Source: Chlorophyllum brunneum
Taxonomy: Eukaryota; Basidiomycota; Agaricomycetes; Agaricales; Agaricaceae
Assembly (NCBI GenBank): GCA_963576785.1
Contig: OY756141.1
Coordinates: forward strand, 310,001 to 374,000
Reading direction: 5' to 3'
Length of the DNA: 64,000 nt
The notes under the pieces are model-generated. The model was not told the origin of the DNA, made no database searches, and worked only from the letters and a program-made list of their open reading frames with translations. The position numbers were made by a program, and so were the translations under genes. Below, in pieces: positions 19,974 to 31,970 of the stretch. The first letter of the stretch is position 1; each line of letters starts with the position of its first letter.

Positions 19974-22395
19974 TCACGCAGGCACAGACCCAAACCTCTG
20001 ATGGACTTGATGACGATGTAGCGGAAGTATTGAACTGGCATGGAAATGAGGGCAATCAGGCTTCAGGGGAAAGCTGAACATGGTGGGGTTATGACACAAG
20101 AAGTTGACTACTGCCTTGATGGTGTCGACGCCAAAATAGGCCAAATTCATTCATGAGCCGCTCCATTTCGTGGTACATGTGTTGAAGTATTTCGATGTTC
20201 TGTTCAAGGGATGGAGATTGTGCAACTAGGGTGCCATTATCTACAAAAGATAGGACATCAAAGTCCCATCTGTTGTAGTGTTCCTCCATATGTGCGTCGA
20301 AGATTTGAAGGAGGGGGGCAAGGTATAGGGCAGAGAGGATGGGACTCAGGGCTGAGCCTTGGCCCACTCCCACTGCTGCATCGTATTCCGGGGAGTTTTC
20401 GTTGTTCCACTGGTAGGTAGTGCAGTGTTCTTTGAGGTAATTATTGAAGAACTCCGTGATTTGAGGAGGAAATCCCTGCCAACCTAGTATGTCAATAAGG
20501 AGGTCATGGTTGAGAGAGGGGAAGAATTGGGCGACATCGAATGCGAGCACCGATGTCTTCTTCTTCTTTGTCCAAGCTCCCTGTATGATGTGAGTGAGGA
20601 AAAGCCCCATGTCCTCAGTGGATCATTGTTGGATGGCTCCCAGTTGATGGGGGTGGAGAACCTTGAATTTCACTATCTCAAATTGGAGTTGTTTGGCTAG
20701 CATTTTCTCTATTAACTTGCCAAGCATGTTGAGTAGGACAATCGGTCTGAACACCTTCAGGGTGGAGTAGTCGGGTTTGTTGGGTTTGGGGATAATAACC
20801 GACATTGACTTTTTGAAGTGTGCAGGCCAATGTCCAAGGGATAGGCATGCACAGCTGATTTTGAGGAAGAGATCAGCGCAGGTGTCAATGGCAGTGATCT
20901 GTTTAAGGTGGGACCAGGAAATGTGGTTGGGGCCGGGGGCAGAAGAATTCGAGGTATCCTTGAGTGATTCCATCATCTCAAGGAGAGAGAAATCCACCCA
21001 AGTCCTATTCTCCATCCCAATTGGCAGGGGAAGTTCATCTAAGATAGCTGCATTAACTGGTCTGTTGTGAGCCGCATTATAGTGCTGGTCAAGGGCCGTC
21101 CATAGGCTGTCCATAGTGAGATAAGGCCGGCCATTGTGGCAAATTGCTTCTATAGCCAGGAGCACTCGTGCTTTGACCCAGGGCATCAGATCCCATGGTC
21201 GTCGATTATCAACTGAGATTTCTTGGATCTTCTTGTCAAAGTAAGCTCTTTTCATTTTCCTTGTGGTCTTGCAAAAGGTGTTCCATTTGTGCTTGTTCTT
21301 GCAGTCCATGCAGTGTGTTGCAAGAGCAGTAGAGCACTCCTTGTTCCACCAGGTTTTGGACCTAGTGGTGATCTTGGTTTTCTTTGTGTTGCAATTCCAG
21401 GACCTGTTGAATAAGCCTCCCAATTCGGCAACAGCTCTCTCCAGCTCATCCGCACTATTCATCGGCCAGTTCTTGGTGTTAATTCCTTCTGTGGTGTCCA
21501 TCAGGAATTTGGTTTCCTCTTCCAATTCTTTGGGAATCATCAATCTTTCGATGATGACTTCTATCTGTGGAATAGGAATCCTGATTAGAAGGGGGGCATG
21601 GTCCAAATTGTATCAATCGCCTTCCTGGATAGCATGGATGGGGACATATGGTAATGCTCCCAAAACAAACAACAGATCTATGACTGTGTCTGGTAGATTG
21701 GGGTCTGAGGCATAGCAAGTTAGTATGGCCGCAAATGGGATTGACCTCTCTAAGTTGAGGGCTTCGGTGATCATGAGGAGATAGTCTGCACTCGCCGGAT
21801 GTTGGTCCGTTGAAGGGTCCCATCGCTCAGATCGAATGTTAATATCTCTGCCTAGTAAGAGAAAGGGCGAAAGGTCGAAGAGGTGCTCCTCGAGGAAGTG
21901 GAGCACAGTGTTACGGCTGTCATTGTATATGTTCAGCAGCAGTAGTTCTTCTCCTCCTGCACAAAGAGAGATGCACAGGAGGTCTCAATGATTTATAATG
22001 TCTCTTCTAATGGAAGGTCGGAGATGCTTGAGTCTCTTGTGAGCAAAGGCAAGGACTCGGGGAGTGGTATGGTATTCCATGTTCACCATTTGTTGAGGGT
22101 AACACCGGCATCCAACTTGGAGGACTTCTTCGGTGATGATTGGATATGAGAGGAGTGTCCAGTCTGGGTGAACTAGGCCTCCCACGAGGGGGGAGCCGTT
22201 GTTGGAGATGGGGGAAGGGATATTGCGGAGGTATCTCCAGGGAGGTTCTTGTATGAGGAGGAGGTCGACATCACCTCTACACACAAGGACTGTCTCCATC
22301 ACTCCATACAATCTTCCAACATTGTGAGAACAGACCTTCAACTCACTCAGAAACAAGCGAGGAGACCTGTCTTGGTTGTTGGGTGTATTATTCAT
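19974..22395 (-). pseudogene. LINE copy B ORF2, RNase H region deleted
   Basis: ORF2 starts with the ATG overlapping the ORF1 stop (22393-22395). One frame is readable from 22395 to about 20140 with only three nonsense codons (near 21986, 21608 and 20612), covering the endonuclease (SELKVCSHNVGRL, LLIQEPPW) and RT (PGPNHISWSHL, AFDVAQFFPSL, GQGSALSPILS). The catalytic motif reads FVDN instead of FVDD, a G-to-A change. At about 20140, just after LMNEFGL, the sequence jumps to the C-terminal region (VNFLCHNP onwards). This skips the rest of the RT thumb, RNase H and terminal zinc motif and moves into another frame. Confidence 0.92.
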
Positions 22396-24610
22396 TGGGG
22401 GGGGTTAGTCTGGCTTTGACTAGCCTGGGATAATGAGGAGGGGGGCAGTGGAACTCCTCTGTTGGCTCTTAATTTGAGCACTCTGTTGGCATGCCAGTTG
22501 TGGTCAAATCACTTCTTCCAAAACTGACATTTATGGTCAGTGGCAAGGTGATCTTGCCACAGTTGGAGCACATAGCCTTATGGGGGCATGGTTCTCCAGA
22601 GGGAGTGGCCACGATGGGCAGGTCCACTTTGTTATTGCCCTTGCAACAGTAGGCAAAGGTGCGGTGGTTGGCAGTGGAGTGGGGACCCTTGCAGTGAGCA
22701 CAGGTGAACAGCCTTGCATGGCATCGGATTAGAGGGTGGCCCCATCTGCAACACTTGGCACAGAATGGAACTCCCAGGTTGGCGTTGGCCCTCCTGATGT
22801 GGAAGAGACCTCCATAGATGTTGAGGAACTTGTCCTCAATCTTCGTGATGTTGGACCCCATCTTGGAATCCCAGATTTCAAACCACACCATGCAGGTGTC
22901 TGAGTGTTTGGAGTTGTGTCACACTCTTGGTTGTGTCGCAAATTGGATAGCATCCGAGTGGATGGAATTCCAGATGCTGGTGATGATATCGGCTTCAGTG
23001 AGGACCTGTCCTCGGGGTGTGATGTAACTGACATCTGTGACTTTAACGAACAATTTGGATTTGGGGAGGGATACTTCACCCATAGTGATCCCACCAAACT
23101 TCTCCTTGAGCCATGCCTTGACAATGTCGAGCTCCGTAGGGGTCAGCACCTCCGAGGTGTGGACCATGAGGCCCAGCTTACCCTGCGAGGTGGCAATGAC
23201 CCTAGTTTTGGACTTCTCTGCTATGAGGCAAGCATTGAGAGAGTCAATAATAGCCCCGAAGTTGGAAATATTGGGCCCGGTAAGAAGAGGAATGATGACC
23301 TGCTTGCGCGAGGGACCATTCAGTGTGGAGTGGATGATGCCAGCTTTCTTAGCCAGCTTTTTGGTTGCAGGGGAGGGAGAGGAAAAGACAGTGTCATACA
23401 TTGCCACTACATTCTCGTGGGACAATTCTGGGAACTTGCTTGCAAACTCTAGGAGTTTGAGAGGATCATGCCCAGTGGAAGCGGGGATGGAGGCGGAGTT
23501 CTTACCACTACCACACTTGGCCGCTGCTGCAGCATAGGAGGTTTTTGTGCCAACCTGAGGTTTTTTGGTATCTTTGGGAGGGGAAACTGGAGTTTTGGCA
23601 GCCTTGTCAGGCACAGGAGTGGGAGCGGGGTTTGATGTTTTTGGCCCAGTGGTGGCGGTCTTTGTGGCCACTCCTTTGGGTTTCCGACCCCTATGTTTCT
23701 TGTTGTGTACAATGGTCTTGAACTCCACCTCAGTGATCATCTGCACATCATCATCAGAGATACCTGAATGAGTGGCCTTATTGCCACCGGTTCATGCGTC
23801 ATCATCGGAGATACCCGAATGAGTGACAACACCCAGAGTGACAATGTACTCGACAACCTCCATGTGGACGTCGTCAGGTTTATGCATGGGGGCTTTGGAG
23901 GCCATGCGTTGAAGGGGGAAAGTGTCTGGTTGAGGTGTTTCCTCAGCACGGACAGTAATCTTACCAAAATTGATCCCCATCCAACCCAGGAGATCATTCT
24001 TCTGCTTGTCAACGGCAACCTTGAGCCATCCCACCTTCATTAGGGTCTCCATTAGTTCAGTAAAGGCCTGCCCAAAAGCGAGTCCCTCGTCACCACTCAT
24101 ATTAAACATGCTGCAGGCTTTAACCCACTCAGAGATCTTACCAACCTCCCTAACAGCATCGTCATAAAATTCCTCCGGTCTACCTTTGTGTTCCACAGTG
24201 TCTTCTTCAACGTCTTCTATTTTGAGCTCCAATTCTTCCTCCACTTGATCGGCCCAGTCTTTTCCATTGTCTTTTCCTGAGTAGTAGTAGTCACCCTCTG
24301 GCCTTACTCATTTGGATGATCGGTGGGCAGTCTTTTCTACATCACTAACAAGTAGTACCAAAGACTGTGGGGGTGTTGACGGCTTTCTGCTGAGAACCAA
24401 CGGAGGGATGGTATTGCTATAGGTCTGGTCTGTGGGGACAAAAGGCCTGGTTATGGATGGCATCCTAGGAAACAGTACACCAGGAGGGGGCGGAGCTGTA
24501 GAGGCCACAAAGATGGAGGGGGCTGGAACACGTGGTGTGTCCCCGAAGATGTCCCCATCACTGTCAGGCATGGTCTCTCTCAGAGAGAGGTTAGAATGTA
24601 ACGCAGGCAT
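22392..24610 (-). pseudogene. LINE copy B ORF1 (gag-like)
   Basis: Start ATG at 24610 (MPALHSNLSLRETMP). A single frame runs to the zinc knuckles, with stops after HRSSK, SDDDA and TQPRV. A 1-bp deletion in CSNCGK near 22555 shifts the end. A local duplication repeats the THSGISDDD segment (about 23740-23830). Zinc motifs CAKCCRWGHPLIRC and CAHCKGPHSTANH are intact. ORF1 ends in the ATGA overlap with ORF2. Confidence 0.91.
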
Positions 24611-24697
24611 GAATTGTATCCTTTGTACTGTAGACTGGCACCATATACTCGAATTTGCAAATTGATGGTGGTGGTACGAGTCAAAGAAGAGATTGCC

Positions 24698-24711
24698 ATT
24701 AAACTTCTTTT
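24698..24711. repeat. Target-site duplication of LINE copy B, right
   Basis: ATTAAACTTCTTTT matches 19503-19516. Confidence 0.88.
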
Positions 24712-24855
24712 GCACTTCCCAGGTGCATGGGATAAGCTCAGAAGAATGTTGGCCAGTTTTGTTAGAGAGTTAGGCCACCAGCACAATATCTCCAAGAATA
24801 TCTGGCAAAATGCTATGCCCAGATATTGTGTATATATACCTGTGTGAGGAACTAG
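24712..24855 (+). other. Short unclassified flank between LINE B and the copia element
   Basis: Remnant of the older locus. The + strand has a short open stretch (HFPGAWDKLRRMLASFVREL, then a run ending CVYIPV), which reads like protein-coding sequence but is too short to assign. Confidence 0.35.
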
Positions 24856-25298
24856 CTTGTTGAATAGCACAGTATTACGCAGTAGCAGATGGATGATCTA
24901 ACTTACTGATAATGTGGTTAGTAGACAGTGAAGTGAACTAAGTAGAGTTGCTGTAAGTTGAGTAGAGCAAGGATAGAAATCAAGTGGATTGTCTGAAGAA
25001 TAATAAGGGAATATATGCTGCTTATATACTAATGTCTGGGATGCAAAACCCTACGACCTAAGAGTAATAACTATACATAATGAGTCAGTAATGACTACAA
25101 AGTCCTTTGAAACACTGTGATACCATCAGTAGTATCCAATAGCATAATTGGAGTGACAGTGATCAGTCAGCTCATGAAATACATGAGTAAGAGGTGCATA
25201 ATGTGAGTCAGAGGGCACAGCCTTGATGACAAATATTAGATGAATAATATACTGAAGAGCTAGTCATATGGAATGCAGCTTAGAAAGTGCAAATAACA
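24856..25298 (-). repeat. 3' LTR of the copia element
   Basis: 443 bp; in element orientation it starts TGTTATTTGC and ends TTCAACA. It is preceded by a purine-rich CTAGGAGGAGTG tract. It pairs with the 5' LTR at 53717-54157. Confidence 0.93.
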
Positions 25299-28047
25299 AC
25301 ACTCCTCCTAGCTCAAAGTATGATTAAATCAAGCACTGTACTGAATAGGTAAATAATTGTAACATCATTGAAATTTAACAGTATCCAAACTTTTTGTACA
25401 GATGTTGGCAGGATTCTTTTCAGACTCAACATAAAATAATTTGATACTACCTATCTCAATAAGTTCACAGATGAAATGCCAGTGAATTGCAATATATTTG
25501 GATTAATGTTCAATGACCAGGTTGGAAGCCTAGAAGGTCAAGCCCAAATTGTCACATATAAGATGTGGAGTGGGTTGTACAAAACCAATCTCATCTAGCA
25601 GCTGATGAATCCAGAAGATGTCTTGCACATGGCAACATACTTGGCTTCTGTGGTAGACAGCACTATGGTAGCTTGTCTGCAACTCAACCAGGAAACAGGT
25701 CCATTGGCAAACAAGACTAAATTACTGGAAGTAGACTCATATATAGCAAGACATCCTGCAAAGTCAGAATCAGAGAAGCCTTGTATAGACTTCTTTGATT
25801 GCCTATTAAAGACTAGGCAATAGCATTGCATGCTCAGAAGATAGGGGCACAAGTATAAACTATACTTATAATGCTCCTCTGATGGACTGGCCATCTGCTG
25901 ACTTAATTTCACAATAGTATAAGCAATATCAGGTTGTAAGCCAATCATGAGATACATTAGGGATCCAACTAGTTATTGGTACTTCTGGCAGAACTCAGGG
26001 TCAATGGTACTCTTGTAGGGCAGGAAGGCACATTCTGCCAGAAAAGGCATCTGAGTTAGCCTTTGTGGTGACACCAAATTTATCAAGGACCTTATTGAGA
26101 TATAAAATCTGATCAACATAGATCTGTTTGTTCTTCCAGTCCCATGAGATAGTCATGCCAAGAAACTCAGTTGTTTCTCTAAGATCACAACATTCCCATC
26201 ATTCCATGAAGTTTTTCTTCATTTGGTTATAGAAGGGGTACTTCTTACCCATGAAGACAACATTGTCAACATAGACAAGGGCAATCATAATCAAGCCAGT
26301 CTTCAAACAGTGATTATAGTATACTCCAGCATCAGATAGACATTATTTGAAACCTATGGCAAGCAGTGACTTTGTCATCATGCACCACTAAGCCAAGCCG
26401 GCTTGCTTAAGGCCATACAATGCTTTTTGCAACCTCCACACTTTCTTATGTCCAAGTGTGAATCCTTCTGGTTGTTCCATAAAGATTTCTTCATCCAGAT
26501 CACCATATAAATAGGTGGTTTTTACATCAATGCTTTCAATCTCCCAATCTTTAACTGCTGCTAAGAAGAACAGGAGACAAGAAGTTTCATAGCAGACAAC
26601 TGGAGAAAAAAGCTCATTGTAATCAAGGCCTTCATTCTGTGAGAAACCTTTTGCTACTAGTTGAGCACAGAGACAACTGTCCAACTTAGTATTGAAGACC
26701 TATCTGTTTTTGACAACATTAACACCCTTGGTAGGATAGTCAACTAACTCATACATATTGCATTGTCTGAGTGCATCAAGTCCCTCAAGACATGCCTTAA
26801 GCCATTGGTTGCACTCAGCAGATAGCAACTTGGCAAGGTCCCTAAACTGAACTAGTTAAGGCAATAGAGAAGTTGTACTGGCCTTAGAGAGGCAATAATA
26901 GATTAACTCCATATTGCCTTCATGAATCAACTAGTGAAGCTCTTCCTCACTTGGCTCAAGCATGGGTGAATCAATGTTAATATTCTGCTCATGTGCTGGC
27001 AGAGGAAATTACAGCCTATTAGGCACATACTCATTTTCTTCTGGAATATGATCACCAAGACCTGGGAGGGCATTAGGTCAGCAAGGATTCCATTGTCCTA
27101 GTCTAGGCTGACCAAAAGGCTTGTACCTTTCATAGTCCCTAAGGATATCCTTTGGGTGTTGGCAGTTGCTATAGATATTTCCTTCTTTTTATGGAACCTG
27201 AAGGGTAGTTTGATCACAAAGTTTTCTTGGTGCTTCAATGTCTGGATGGGAAATAAAGATCTCTTCCAGAATGGGTATGGGAGTCCAGTCATCAACATAT
27301 GGATTAGGCACAGGTATAGCCTCCTCAACATCATCCTCAACCTTAACTCTTCCTGGAGGCTGAGACAGTATAGGTGGAGAGGGAGGTAGAGTAGGATTCT
27401 TGTAGGATAATTCTAGAGAAGATCCTCTAAAAGAAGAAGAAGGTAGAGGTGACAGAGTCCACTCTCTGGGACTAGGAGTAGGAGTTTGTGAATGAGAAGG
27501 TAGTGACAGTGGTCCAGTATACAGTATACTCAGACTGGATGGTCCTGGAACAAATCCATCTCCAGAAAGGGGAGGATTTAATCTTTTGTTTGAATTGCTT
27601 TATTTGGGTGGCAATACACCCTGTTGTTCAGACTGTGATGGACATTTGGGGAAATAAAGTTCATTGAAGATAGCATAGGGGGAGACAAAGATAGAATTGT
27701 TCTACTGATGGCACATAAATTTGAAGTTGCTGCCATCACCTGTATAACCAATGAAGATCATCAATTCTGATTTAGACACAAGTTTATCTTGCCACACTTC
27801 ATCAGGAAGGTATATGTAGGCCCCACAACTGAACACTCAGAGATGAGAAATATTAGGTTTCCTTCCAAACCACATCTCATAGGGGGTAACCCATTTCAGA
27901 TACTTCATAGGTGTTCTGTTATAGACATGAGTGGCCATATTGAATGCAAACTCCCAGTAGCTAACCAGAAGGCATGCTTCAAGTTGCATAAACTGTACTT
28001 TTTCTAGAAGTATTCAATTAAGATATTTGGCACGTCCATTCTGTTGG
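25299..28047 (-). pseudogene. Copia pol, distal part: integrase end, RT, RNase H
   Basis: Read downwards from 28047: end of the integrase core (ACLLVSYWEFAFNMATHVYNRTP), the GKR-like spacer, RT (AQLVAKGFSQNEGLDYNELFSPV, WEIESIDVKTTYLYGDLDEEIFMEQP, LYGLKQAG) with the catalytic box reading YVDN at 26262-26273 instead of YVDD, and RNase H (GFSDSDFAG, STTEAKYVA). Stops and frame changes are scattered through it. The RT is inactive as written because of the Asp-to-Asn change. The integrase core continues across Ty3 copy 2 into 37825-38549. Confidence 0.92.
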
Positions 28048-28349
28048 TGTTATGAACTATTCTTAGCCATTACATTCCTATCATGTACCTGTACTTATCA
28101 TTTCACCATATTTGTTTTATTTCCTGTTTTACCTCTTAGAGCTATACTCTTCATAACTCATTTTACTTGTTTCTATGACTCTATTACTCCATTCTCTTAT
28201 TCTTAGCACTCACCACTAGTATATAAAGTGTAGTAATACTTGATGTATTTCTTATACTCTACCAATCATATCATCCCTTTCTTTTTTCTCTACTTCCTAG
28301 TCTTTATCCAAAAGACTTGTAATCTGAGTCCTAGACTAAGGTTGTAACA
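28048..28349 (+). repeat. 5' LTR, Ty3 copy 2
   Basis: Starts TGTTATGAAC and ends GTTGTAACA. It contains the CACTAGTATATAAAG TATA block. Confidence 0.95.
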
Positions 28350-28442
28350 TTTGGTAAAGTATCATTCAACTCACCTTGTAAGAGAGGTGCCATTATTTGT
28401 AGCTAGGCTTGGAATAATAGCCTCCAACCAGGACAACAGTAT

Positions 28443-29579
28443 ATGAGCAGCAATAGCTCATCAAGAACACCAAGAAGACCCAGAGCTCTGAGATCAACAG
28501 ATATCCAGAGATCACCAGTAACTACCAGATCCAAATAACAAATAGAACCAGAAGTTTCCAAAGAACTCAAGCAACAGAAATTAGACCATAGTATAGACAA
28601 AGACATAGCTCTCTTTGAGACCCTATTCAACACAGAAGTTGCTGAGACCCCATTCAATATAGAAATTGCCAAGACCCACAAGAACAAACACAGTGAATCA
28701 GAAACAGAATCAGAGATGACTGATGAGATCAATTTCCCAAAAAACTTAGCCCTGGAACCAGAATACTTCAATGGAGATAGAACCAAGTTTGATAATTGGT
28801 GGAGAGTAATGTCCTTATGGATGCTCTTCAACAAGATCAATGATAACAAACAGAAAATAATTGAAGTATTAGCATAGATAAAAGGAGAACTAGCAGGTCT
28901 TTACACCAATGCCAAATTACAGGCAATCCAAGACAAGAAAATACTAGCATTTGATGATTTTGCAATGGAAATAGTAGCAACCTTCTCTTTGGGGAACAGA
29001 AAAGTGATAGCAGAAGGAGAAATTGAGTTGTTCAAACAGAGAAAGAGGAATACTATGGATTTCTTAATAGAGTTTAAAGCATTGAAAACCCAAGCAGAAA
29101 CCAATGATGTACATGCCATATTTCTGCTCAAATGACACACCAGAGCAGATATCATCAGAACCATTGTAGGATATCCAGCAGCCTCAATCCTGAACACATA
29201 TGACAAAAGGAGGAACATGATTCTCATAGTAGGACAGGGATACAAATCCATGGACATCACTAAAGGAGATATCAGAACAAGTACAGGAGTCACATATAGA
29301 GGTGAAGAACAACCAATGGAGATTAGAAGACAGAGGACAGACTCTGATCAGAATGGGAAACCAAGGTGTTTCAACTGCAACCTATATAGGCATATTGCCA
29401 AACACTGCCACAAGAAAACAAAGATCATGTACACCAAATTAACGTGCTATAATTGTGGCAAGCAAGACCATATTTTGAGGAGCTGCAAAGCACCAAAAAA
29501 AAGGCATATCAGAGAGATGACCAAGGAGACTGAGTAAGGAGAAGAGGCAAAGGAGGATTTTGCTGAAGGCTCTGAGTAG
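28443..29579 (+). pseudogene. Ty3 copy 2 gag
   Basis: ATG at 28443 and a terminal TAG at 29577-29579, all in one frame with several nonsense codons. The gag domain (YFNGDRTKFDNWWRVMSLW) and two knuckles, CFNCNLYRHIAKHC and CYNCGKQDHILRSC, both of canonical spacing, are clear. A premature TAA near 29535 replaces a Gln codon seen in copy 1. Confidence 0.9.
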
Positions 29580-31956
29580 GCACAAACCTGCAAGCCAATA
29601 AACCTAGAGTTCCTGTTTTACTTCATAATAGATCATAAATAATTCCACAAAAATGAAACTTGATACACGAACTTTTCCTTGACTCAACTATCAAAACAAT
29701 GAAAGGACCCAAACAAATTACCACACTAGTAGACTCCAGATGCACCCACATATGCATAGCCCAGAGAGTAGTAGAGGAAGAAGAAATCCCAACCAGACCC
29801 CTCAAGACCCCAATAAAGGTAATCAACACTGATGGAACCAAAAACAAGAAAGGAGAGATAACAGATATGGTACACCTGGTACTAAACAATAGAAAACACA
29901 TGGAAGACATTGAAGCAATGGTAATGCAACTGGAGAGCACAGACCTATATCTTGGACATGACTGGCTTGTCAAGCACAACCCCAAAATTGATTGGACTAA
30001 CAATATAATATGTTTCACAAGATGTCCAAAAGATTGCAGCATATACCATACAGTTCAAAAAGAGAATATGCATGGTAAAGAAGCACATGGAAGAGAAAAA
30101 AACTGACCAGACAAACCTAGAGGACCTACCAATATACCTACAACAATACATGTACCTATTTAACAAGAAGAACTTTGACAAACTACCCAAACACATGATA
30201 TGGGACCATAAGATAAACTTGTCAGAAGACATACCACTGGTACTACAATCCAAAGTTTACTTCATGACAATAATGGAAAAGCAAGAATTACAGAAATTCC
30301 TCAATGAAAACATTGCCTCAGGACAAATTTGATTATCATAATTGCCCTATGCCATGCTTCTTTATACCCAAAAAGGATGGAACCAAGCAATTGGTCCAAG
30401 ACTACAAAAAGCTGAATAAACACATGATCAAGGACAAAACACCACTACCACTCATAAGCAAAGTCATCAATCAACTCAATAATGTGAAGGTGTTCAACAA
30501 ACTTGACATTATATGGGGATACAATAATATCAGGATAAGAGAAGGCAATAAATGAAAAGCAGCATTTGTGACAAACAATAGATTATTCAAACTAATGGTC
30601 ATGTTTTTCAAAATGAGTAACTTGCCAGCAATGTTCCAGAGAATGATGAACACAGTATTCTGAGAAATGTTACATGAAGGAGCAGTTGTCAACTATATGA
30701 ATGACTTTGTTATCCTAGGAACTACACAGAAAGAACTGGAAGACAAAACAAAACAATTCCTCAATATTACAGCTAAACACTATTTATACTTCAAGAGGTC
30801 AAAGTGTTTATTCAATGCAAAAGAAATACCAATACTGGGATTTGTGGTTGGACAGGGCAGCGTTAAAATGGAGGAGGAAAAGGTAAAAGCAGTAAAGGAA
30901 TAGCCAATACCCAAATCCCTAAAGGACATTGAAAAAGTCCTAGGCTTCGTAAACTTCTACCAATAATTCATACACAACTTCAGCAATATAGCAGCCCCTC
31001 TACATGAGTTGAAGAAGAAAGACACTCAATGGATGTGGACAGAACAACAACAACAGGTCTTCAAGAGAATCAAGGAAAAAATCACAAATGAACCAGTACT
31101 AGCAATGCCACAGGATAAGGGACAATACAGGGTAGAGGTAAACATATCAGGCTATGGAGTAAAAGTGGTACTATCACAAAAACAGAAATAACACTGGTAT
31201 CAAATTGCCTTCCACTCAAGAACAATGGCACCTGCAGAACATAACTACCAAATCTATGATAAAGAACTACTAGCCATCCAAGAAGCAATCAAGACATGGA
31301 GACAATACCTACTCAATGCTGATGAACTGTTTGAAATCTGGACTGACCACAAGAACCTGGAATATTTCCAGAAACTACAACAACTCACAGGATAATGATA
31401 TGCTGTAAAAATAAATGGTTCTATTTTATTAAGAATTTTACATGATTGTAGCTATCAACTATATAGCTATGCACCTATGGCTGTCACTCCTGACTTGTAT
31501 GACAATGAACTTGACATCTGAAGGGATAAACTATGAATCATTAAACCCAGAAAACTATTCCAAGGTCAACCAGAGAGACTGGTAAGACTAGTGGTCTAGT
31601 ACTCCAAGTCCACCTCCGTGTACCACAAGGAAAAACTTCCTGTGTAAGAAAACTGTACTACACCACCTAGAACACATTCTTAGGATGTCTAAAAATAATA
31701 AGGGTTAAGAATAGAAGGACCCCATAATGAAATAAGATGTAGAAGTCTGCCATTATAAAATCCAAAGGCAGATAGCTACCTAGAATGTAAAAGAGTTGAG
31801 AGCTTCATAAGGAAGTCTCAAGCAAAAAAAATAGGAGAATCAAAGAATACAGATGTACATGTGAAAAGCTTCTGAATAAGATTATGAAAACTTCCCTTCC
31901 ATGAACCTTCCTCTAATGAATAAAGAATATAACTTGGACCATGCTTGGTTATCCCT

Positions 31957-31970
31957 GAGCATACCTAGGC
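31957..31970. repeat. Target-site duplication of the ORF1-only LINE, left
   Basis: GAGCATACCTAGGC, repeated exactly at 34136-34149. Confidence 0.95.

Larger units (their letters stand above)
19517..24697 (-). mobile_element. Tad1-like LINE, copy B (full 5' end, internally deleted)
   Basis: Reverse-strand LINE: poly(T) at the left end, conserved 3' UTR, ORF2, ORF1 and a short 5' leader containing ATCTCTTCTTTGACTC at 24697. It is flanked by a 14-bp duplication. The 5' leader matches copies C and D, so insertion was full-length. A later internal deletion of about 1.4 kb removed the RNase H part of ORF2. Confidence 0.94.
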
